A DNA stretch of 11,103 nt from UBA8444 sp964003875 (GTDB taxonomy: Bacteria > Bacteroidota > Bacteroidia > Flavobacteriales > UBA7312): the NCBI GenBank assembly GCA_964003875.1, contig CAXFLH010000047.1:1-11103 (forward strand), written 5' to 3'. Below the pieces are notes generated by a model. The model had not been told where the DNA came from, did no database searches, and saw only the letters and a list, made by a program, of their open reading frames with translations. Positions 7,302 to 11,103 of the stretch are shown in pieces. Position numbers and translations under genes: made by a program. Within the stretch, counting starts at the first letter, position 1, and each line of letters starts with the position of its first letter.

Positions 7302-8744
7302 TTATCCAACACTACCTTCCAAGCTAATGGCTAGTAGTTTTTGTGCCTCAACGGCAAATTCCATTGGTAATTGATTAAGTACATCTTTACAATAACCATT
7401 AACGATTAGTGCTATGGCTTCTTCCGTTCCTATTCCTCTTTGATTGCAGTAGAATATTTGATCTTCTCCAATTTTTGAGGTGGTTGCTTCATGCTCTATT
7501 TTGGCACTTTTATTTTTTACTTCTATGTAGGGGAAGGTGTGCGAACCGCATTTATCTCCCATTAATAGTGAATCGCATTGTGAGAAATTTCTAGCATGCT
7601 CTGCGCTCTTTTGTATTTTCACTAAGCCTCTGTAACTCCCTTCACTTTTGCCAGCACAAATACCTTTTGAAATGATGGTGCTTTTTGAATTTTTACCCAA
7701 GTGAATCATTTTTGTACCGGTATCCGCTTGTTGATAGTTGTTGGTAACGGCTACCGAGTAAAACTCCCCTATGGAGTCATCGCCTTTTAGTATGCAGGAA
7801 GGGTATTTCCATGTTACAGCAGAACCAGTTTCTACTTGTGTCCAAGAAATTTTTGAACGCTTATGACAAATCCCTCTTTTGGTTACAAAATTGAAAACGC
7901 CACCAACACCATTGGCGTCACCAGGATACCAGTTTTGCACTGTTGAGTATTTTATCTCTGCATCGTCCATAGCTATAAGCTCAACTACAGCGGCGTGCAA
8001 TTGGTTTTCATCTCGCATTGGTGCAGTACAACCTTCTAAATAGCTGACGTAACTACCTTCATCGGCAATTACTAAGGTACGCTCAAATTGTCCCGTTCCC
8101 GCTTGATTTATTCTAAAGTAGGTGGATAGTTCCATAGGGCATTTAACCCCTTTAGGAATATAGCAAAACGAACCATCGGTAAAGACGGCTGAGTTAAGTG
8201 CCGAAAAGAAATTGTCGGTAGTAGGCACTACTGTCCCTAAGTATTTTTTGACCAATTCAGGGTGTTCTTTTACGGCCTCACTAATGGAACAAAAAATGAT
8301 TCCTAACTCACCTAGTTTGTCTTTAAAACTAGTAGCTACAGAAACACTATCCATCACAAAGTCTACAGCTACTCCGGCTAATTTTTTCTGTTCGTCAAGA
8401 GAAATTCCAAGTTTGTCAAAAGTCTTTTTCATCTCAGGATCCAACTCGTCCAAACTTTTGAGTTCTTTCTTTTGCTTGGGTGCAGCATAATAGATGATAT
8501 CTTGGTAATTGGGTTTTTTATATTTGACATTTGCCCAATCAGGCTCTTCCATTTTTTTCCACGATTCGAAAGCTTTCAAACGGTGTTCTAACAACCATTG
8601 TGGTTCTTCTTTTTTCTTGGAAATTAGGCGAATAACATCTTCGTTAAGACCTTTTGGTATAGTATCGCTTTCTACGTCAGTAGTAAAACCATACTTATAT
8701 TCTGCCCCAGTTACTTCTTCTAATATTTTATCTTCTTCTGTCAA
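7302..8744 (-). CDS. sufB: Fe-S scaffold subunit SufB, apparent TTG start
   Basis: A 480-aa main scaffold subunit of SufBC2D, which receives sulfur from SufE and holds the nascent cluster. The N-terminal block YKYGFTTDVESDTIPKGLNE (16-35) and KKKEEPQWLLEHRLKAF (43-59) are hallmarks of SufB. The C-terminal core NFSQCDSLLMGDKCGSH contains C390, equivalent to E. coli C405, the sulfur acceptor. H418 and E419 in IEHEATTS match E. coli H433 and E434. It ends in LLAISLEGSVG, as usual. The start appears to be TTG: the in-frame codons upstream are GCA, TTA and CGT, then a TAA at 8754-8756. No in-frame ATG occurs before the conserved region, so a TTG (or other rare) start is required. The A-type carrier gene ends 16 nt upstream. 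Confidence 0.95.
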   Translation of the reverse strand: MTEEDKILEEVTGAEYKYGFTTDVESDTIPKGLNEDVIRLISKKKEEPQWLLEHRLKAFESWKKMEEPDWANVKYKKPNYQDIIYYAAPKQKKELKSLDELDPEMKKTFDKLGISLDEQKKLAGVAVDFVMDSVSVATSFKDKLGELGIIFCSISEAVKEHPELVKKYLGTVVPTTDNFFSALNSAVFTDGSFCYIPKGVKCPMELSTYFRINQAGTGQFERTLVIADEGSYVSYLEGCTAPMRDENQLHAAVVELIAMDDAEIKYSTVQNWYPGDANGVGGVFNFVTKRGICHKRSKISWTQVETGSAVTWKYPSCILKGDDSIGEFYSVAVTNNYQQADTGTKMIHLGKNSKSTIISKGICAGKSEGSYRGLVKIQKSAEHARNFSQCDSLLMGDKCGSHTFPYIEVKNKSAKIEHEATTSKIGEDQIFYCNQRGIGTEEAIALIVNGYCKDVLNQLPMEFAVEAQKLLAISLEGSVG

Positions 8745-8760
8745 TGCTAAACGTTATAAT

Positions 8761-9087
8761 TTATACTGCAAAACTTTCCCCACAGCCACAGGTTCTTGAG
8801 GCATTAGGGTTGTTAAAGACAAAGCCTTTACCATTCAGCCCTCCTGAATATTCTAAAATAGTGCCTATCAAATACAAATAACTTTTCTTGTTGACCACGA
8901 TTTTTATGCCGTTGTCTTCAAAGGACTTATCGTCTTCATTTTCATTAGTATCAAAGCCTAAATCATAGGAAAGACCAGAACAGCCTCCACTATTTACACC
9001 TACTCTAACAAAAGCATCAGCATCTTTGCCTTCTTCTTTCATCAAAGCGAGTAGTTTAACCTTTGCTTCATCAGTAACTTGAATCAC
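8761..9087 (-). CDS. A-type Fe-S carrier (SufA/IscA/ErpA family), GTG start
   Basis: A 108-aa protein of the HesB/IscA family, which takes clusters from the SufBCD scaffold and delivers them to apo-proteins. The three invariant cysteines are present: C36 in NSGGCSGLSY, and C100 and C102 in SRTCGCGESF near the C-terminus. Length fits IscA, SufA or ErpA (107-122 aa). Sequence alone does not separate these subtypes; first position in a suf operon argues for a SufA role. The start is GTG at 9085-9087, giving (M)IQVTDEAKVKL, the standard N-terminus. AAGG next to the GTG is too close to serve as a Shine-Dalgarno. It is the promoter-proximal gene, about 25-30 nt from the predicted -7 boxes, and sufB begins 16 nt after its stop. 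Confidence 0.94.
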   Translation of the reverse strand: MIQVTDEAKVKLLALMKEEGKDADAFVRVGVNSGGCSGLSYDLGFDTNENEDDKSFEDNGIKIVVNKKSYLYLIGTILEYSGGLNGKGFVFNNPNASRTCGCGESFAV

Positions 9088-9116
9088 CTTATTTAGAATC
9101 TTTTAAAATTAGGTTA

Positions 9117-9132
9117 CAAAATTACAAAATTA
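9117..9132 (-). promoter_or_regulatory. Tandem -7 boxes of the suf operon promoter
   Basis: On the minus strand TAATTTTG occurs twice head to tail without spacer (plus-strand CAAAATTA at 9117-9124 and 9125-9132). Each is a perfect match to TAnnTTTG, the -7 element of the Bacteroidota primary sigma factor. Initiation would fall near 9108-9122, leaving a leader of about 25-30 nt before the GTG at 9087. No good TTG/TTTG -33 element is seen 17-23 nt upstream of either copy, which suggests a weak basal or activator-dependent promoter. The call rests on motif match and location. Confidence 0.6.
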
Positions 9133-9150
9133 TATGCTTTTAATCATATA
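9131..9150. promoter_or_regulatory. Spaced inverted repeat between the divergent promoters (possible operator)
   Basis: TATATG (9131-9136) and CATATA (9145-9150) form a perfect 6-bp inverted repeat separated by 8 nt. It touches the upstream suf -7 box and lies just behind the thiL promoter. The position suits a dimeric regulator of suf expression, but the region is very AT-rich, so chance is a real alternative. It does not clearly match a Fur or IscR consensus. Confidence 0.25.
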
Positions 9151-9183
9151 TTTCTTAAGCATCGTTTATGTAATTTTTCGTCT

Positions 9184-9191
9184 TACATTTG
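9184..9191 (+). promoter_or_regulatory. -7 box of thiL promoter, implying a very short or absent leader
   Basis: TACATTTG is a perfect TAnnTTTG match ending only 4 nt before the thiL ATG at 9196. As the start of transcription in this promoter class lies a few nt after the G, the mRNA would begin at or next to the ATG. A convincing TTG -33 element is absent: GTTTAT at 9164-9169 is nearest but too close and imperfect. An alternative upstream promoter inside the 108-bp spacer cannot be excluded. Confidence 0.5.
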
Positions 9192-9195
9192 TAGC

Positions 9196-10245
9196 ATGAG
9201 TTTATTAGAAGATAAAACACCAAATCGCACACCATTATCTCAGTTGGGAGAGTTTGGTTTAATACAACATATTAGCAAAAATTTTGAGTTAAAAAACGAT
9301 AATTCCACCTTTGGTATAGGAGACGATTGTGCGGTCATTGATGTTGGTCAGCATTTTCAACTCATTACTACCGATATGTTAATAGAAGGGGTACATTTTG
9401 ATTTAACATATACACCCCTTAAGCATTTGGGTTATAAATCTGTAGTGGTCAATTTATCTGATATTTACGCTATGAATGGTTTGCCTAAGCAAATTACGGT
9501 TAGTATAGCCCTATCTAATCGTTTTCCTTTGGAAGCAGTTGAAGAGCTGTATGAAGGAATTCGTCTTGCTTGCGTTGCCTATAATGTGGATTTAGTTGGT
9601 GGCGATACGACTTCTTCAACAAGTGGTTTGTGTTTGAGTATTACAGCTATTGGCGAGGTTGCCAAAGACAAAATAGTGTACAGAAGTGGAGCTAAAGAAC
9701 ACGATTTAATTGTTGTTTCTGGCGATTTGGGATCAGCTTATTTGGGACTTCAGTTGTTGAATAGAGAGAAACAAGTTTTTGAATCTAATCCTCAAATGCA
9801 GCCTGACCTTCAGAATAAAGATTATGTCCTTCAAAGACAGCTAAAACCTGAGGCTAGGAAAGATATTATCGATTTGTTTGAATCTAAAGGAATTGTGCCT
9901 AGTTCAATGATTGACATCTCGGACGGGCTATCATCGGAGTTATTACATTTATGTAGCAATTCAAAGGTTGGCTGCGCTGTGTATGAAGAAAAGTTACCAC
10001 TAGACTTTATGGCAATTTCTACAGCAGAAGAATTTAACATTTCTGCTGCAACTTGTGCTTTGAATGGGGGTGAAGATTACGAATTGTTATTTACGATTAG
10101 CCAATCTCATTATGAAGCTATTAAAGATGATCCAGACTTAACCATTATTGGCCACATTACCGATAAAAGCCACGGCTCCGTATTGGTTACTAAAGATGAA
10201 AATCATCAGTCTCTTACTGCTCAAGGCTGGAATGCCCTATCTTAG
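9196..10245 (+). CDS. thiL: Thiamine-monophosphate kinase
   Basis: A 349-aa cytosolic enzyme that phosphorylates thiamine monophosphate with ATP to thiamine diphosphate, the last step of the cofactor pathway. Family motifs appear in order: LGEFGLI (17-23), FGIGDDCAV (39-47) with the metal-binding D43/D44, TTDMLIEGVHF (58-68), VVVNLSDIYAMN (83-94), the GGDTT stretch (135-139), YRSGAKEHD (162-170), MIDISDGLSSELL (238-250) and LNGGEDYELLF (289-299). The length is normal for Bacteroidota ThiL (about 340-350 aa) and slightly longer than E. coli (325). The ATG at 9196 is the first in frame and the N-terminus aligns with relatives. It is transcribed away from the suf operon across a 108-bp spacer and is apparently not part of a thi operon in view. 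Confidence 0.95.
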   Translation: MSLLEDKTPNRTPLSQLGEFGLIQHISKNFELKNDNSTFGIGDDCAVIDVGQHFQLITTDMLIEGVHFDLTYTPLKHLGYKSVVVNLSDIYAMNGLPKQITVSIALSNRFPLEAVEELYEGIRLACVAYNVDLVGGDTTSSTSGLCLSITAIGEVAKDKIVYRSGAKEHDLIVVSGDLGSAYLGLQLLNREKQVFESNPQMQPDLQNKDYVLQRQLKPEARKDIIDLFESKGIVPSSMIDISDGLSSELLHLCSNSKVGCAVYEEKLPLDFMAISTAEEFNISAATCALNGGEDYELLFTISQSHYEAIKDDPDLTIIGHITDKSHGSVLVTKDENHQSLTAQGWNALS

Positions 10246-10257
10246 TTTATTGTTAAG

Positions 10258-10398
10258 CTATCTGTTGTAGTTTATAATATCCTCATCTTCGGCTTGTTCT
10301 ACGTTAGCTTTTGACAACAATCTATTTTTTAGCCTGTAAAAGGCATTGATATTGTCACCGTAAAATTTTATGGCAATCTTTTTCAATTGCAGAATTAA
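10258..10398 (-). pseudogene. Possible 3' remnant of an unidentified minus-strand gene
   Basis: The 46 codons before the TAG at 10258-10260 read like protein, for example IAIKFYGDNINAFYRLKN followed by a charged helix and ending EDEDIINYNR. There is no Met; only TTG, CTG or ATT could start it, and an in-frame TAG at 10399-10401 closes it upstream. I do not recognise the family. It could be the C-terminus of a gene that lost its 5' end, converging on thiL, or it could be chance in AT-rich DNA. The region 10246-10400 contains no other gene, and I see no clear terminator for thiL in it. Confidence 0.25.
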
Positions 10399-10400
10399 CT

Positions 10401-10595
10401 ATGAAATCTCTATCCGATCAAGAAATCCAAGATTACATAAAATTAGATGAACCTTTTAGTTGCAGCGGTAGTTATAAATTTGAGTCTTATGGCAAAGAGT
10501 TATTTACAAACGTTTCAGGCACTGAATATACTATTCAAGGTCTGGACATTGATAAATTAATGGATGTTTTTGTCGAGGAGGGAATAATTGAATAA
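10401..10595 (+). pseudogene. C-terminal fragment of a Maf/YceF-type nucleotide pyrophosphatase
   Basis: The 64 codons resemble only the last third of Maf-family proteins, house-cleaning enzymes that hydrolyse non-canonical or methylated nucleoside triphosphates. LSDQEIQDYI (4-13) matches the LS-x2-EI-x2-Y motif, and EPFSCSGSYKFESYG (17-31) matches the E-P-x2-C-A-G-S-x-K-x-E pattern of the YceF (m7GTP pyrophosphatase) branch. YTIQGLDIDKLM (43-54) fits the closing G-L-x2-x2-L segment. Full-length members are about 190-200 aa. The N-terminal nucleotide-binding loop and catalytic Asp region, some 130 residues, are absent, and thiL ends 155 nt upstream, so they are not nearby. In-frame codons run back only to a TGA at 10347-10349. 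The fragment is probably inactive. Its TAA overlaps the next ATG by 1 nt (TAATG). A small expressed protein of new function is less likely but possible. Confidence 0.65.
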
Positions 10596-11103
10596 TGAAA
10601 GATTTTAAAAATAAAGTAGCTGTTATAACTGGCTCAGGATCAGGCATGGGAAGAGAATTAGCTATAGAGTTAGCTAATGCCGGAGCTAACATTGCTTTAG
10701 TTGAAATAAACGAAGAGACTCTCAATGAGACCGCAGAATTATTAAAGAAATACAATGTAGGCGTTTCGAAACACATTGTGGATGTTGGAAATAAACAGGC
10801 TGTATTTGATCTACCTGAAAAAGTTATTGAAGAACATGGATCAGTAGATATGGTTTTTAACAATGCAGGCGTAGCACTTTCTTCGACGGTAGAGAATTCT
10901 ACCGATGAAGATTGGGAATGGGGATTAGGCATACTACTTCATGGGGTAATAAATGGTACTAGAGCATTTTTACCTTTTTTGAAAGACCGCCCTGAGGCAG
11001 CAATTATCAATACTTCCTCCATATTTGGTTTGTTAAGTGTTCCAAATCAATCTATTTATCATGTTGGAAAATATGGTGTAAGAGGTTTTACAGAAAGCCT
11101 TGC
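10595..11103 (+). CDS. Short-chain dehydrogenase/reductase (SDR), C-terminus off the window
   Basis: A classical SDR with a Rossmann fold and an NAD(P)H-dependent oxidoreductase role; the substrate is unknown. Seen in the 169 complete codons: cofactor loop TGSGSGMG (12-19), an acidic E37 at the end of beta-2 (ALVEIN) that favours NAD(H), D63 in IVDVGN, NNAG (89-92), the catalytic Ser in NTSSIFG (S142 most likely), and the YHVGK active site (Y155, K159). The tetrad Asn usually found as V-N-L-W-G before the GTRAFLP segment is replaced: the sequence reads ILLHGVINGTRAFLP, with L114 in that place. Classical SDRs are about 250-280 aa, so roughly 80-110 residues lie beyond the edge. The ATG overlaps the stop of the maf fragment (TAATG), and MKDFKNKVAVITG is a normal SDR N-terminus. 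Confidence 0.92.
   Translation, partial: MKDFKNKVAVITGSGSGMGRELAIELANAGANIALVEINEETLNETAELLKKYNVGVSKHIVDVGNKQAVFDLPEKVIEEHGSVDMVFNNAGVALSSTVENSTDEDWEWGLGILLHGVINGTRAFLPFLKDRPEAAIINTSSIFGLLSVPNQSIYHVGKYGVRGFTESL

Noticed and set aside
8212..8490. 92-codon plus-strand ORF inside sufB
   Set aside because: Antisense to a conserved gene, Ser-rich low-information translation.
8509..8799. 96-codon plus-strand ORF opposite the start of sufB
   Set aside because: It overlaps the conserved SufB N-terminus and the end of the A-type carrier gene on the other strand. No recognisable protein features.
10305..10313. TAGCTTTTG as a promoter for the maf fragment and SDR
   Set aside because: It has one base too many for TAnnTTTG and no suitable -33 element; the nearest TTG is 8 nt upstream.
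10531..10932. 133-codon minus-strand ORF opposite the SDR gene
   Set aside because: It lies antisense to clearly conserved SDR motifs, and its translation is Ser/Thr/Pro-rich with no family resemblance, so it is a shadow frame.
1..11103. CRISPR arrays, tRNA/rRNA genes, insertion sequences, phage or defence systems
   Set aside because: Nearly all of the window is accounted for by genes, and the spacers (1829-1965, 9088-9195, 10246-10400) show no repeat arrays, cloverleaf sequences or transposase remnants that I could recognise.

Overview
The window comes from a low-GC Bacteroidota bacterium, most likely Flavobacteriales-like. The basis is the gene content (an S46 dipeptidyl-peptidase, DUF2480 and DUF3050 proteins), the SUF gene order, start regions without convincing Shine-Dalgarno sequences, and perfect TAnnTTTG -7 boxes of the Bacteroidota primary sigma factor in the one large divergent intergenic region.

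Layout. Positions 1-1828 (minus) hold the N-terminal ~609 codons of a secreted S46 peptidase; its C-terminus is cut by the left edge. A strong minus-strand terminator (about 1862-1890) separates it from a compact nine-gene minus-strand operon at 1966-9087. In transcription order this is: A-type carrier (sufA/iscA-like), sufB, sufC, sufD, sufS, sufE, sufT (DUF59), a DUF2480 protein and a DUF3050 protein. Most junctions are within 0-9 nt, and two are 4-nt start/stop overlaps. At 9088-9195 is an AT-rich divergent promoter region. On the plus strand follow thiL (9196-10245), a degraded stretch (10246-10400), the C-terminal third of a Maf/YceF-like nucleotide pyrophosphatase (10401-10595), and the 5' part of a short-chain dehydrogenase that runs off the right edge.

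How the genes work together. SufS takes sulfur from cysteine and SufE relays it to the SufBC2D scaffold, where SufC ATPase drives cluster assembly. The A-type protein and SufT act in transfer to or maturation of target proteins. DUF2480 and DUF3050 lie at the end of the same transcript and have no assigned function. DUF2480 has only three cysteines, each in a Cys-Ser pair. DUF3050 shows a ligand arrangement strongly resembling the heme-oxygenase-like diiron oxidase fold (Glu, His, Glu, His-x3-Asp-x3-His). The SUF operon therefore ends in what looks like an uncharacterised non-heme iron enzyme, which is the most interesting lead here. Other points of interest are the non-ATG starts of four of the first five suf genes, a near-leaderless thiL promoter, the eroded maf locus, and an SDR that appears to lack the catalytic-tetrad asparagine.
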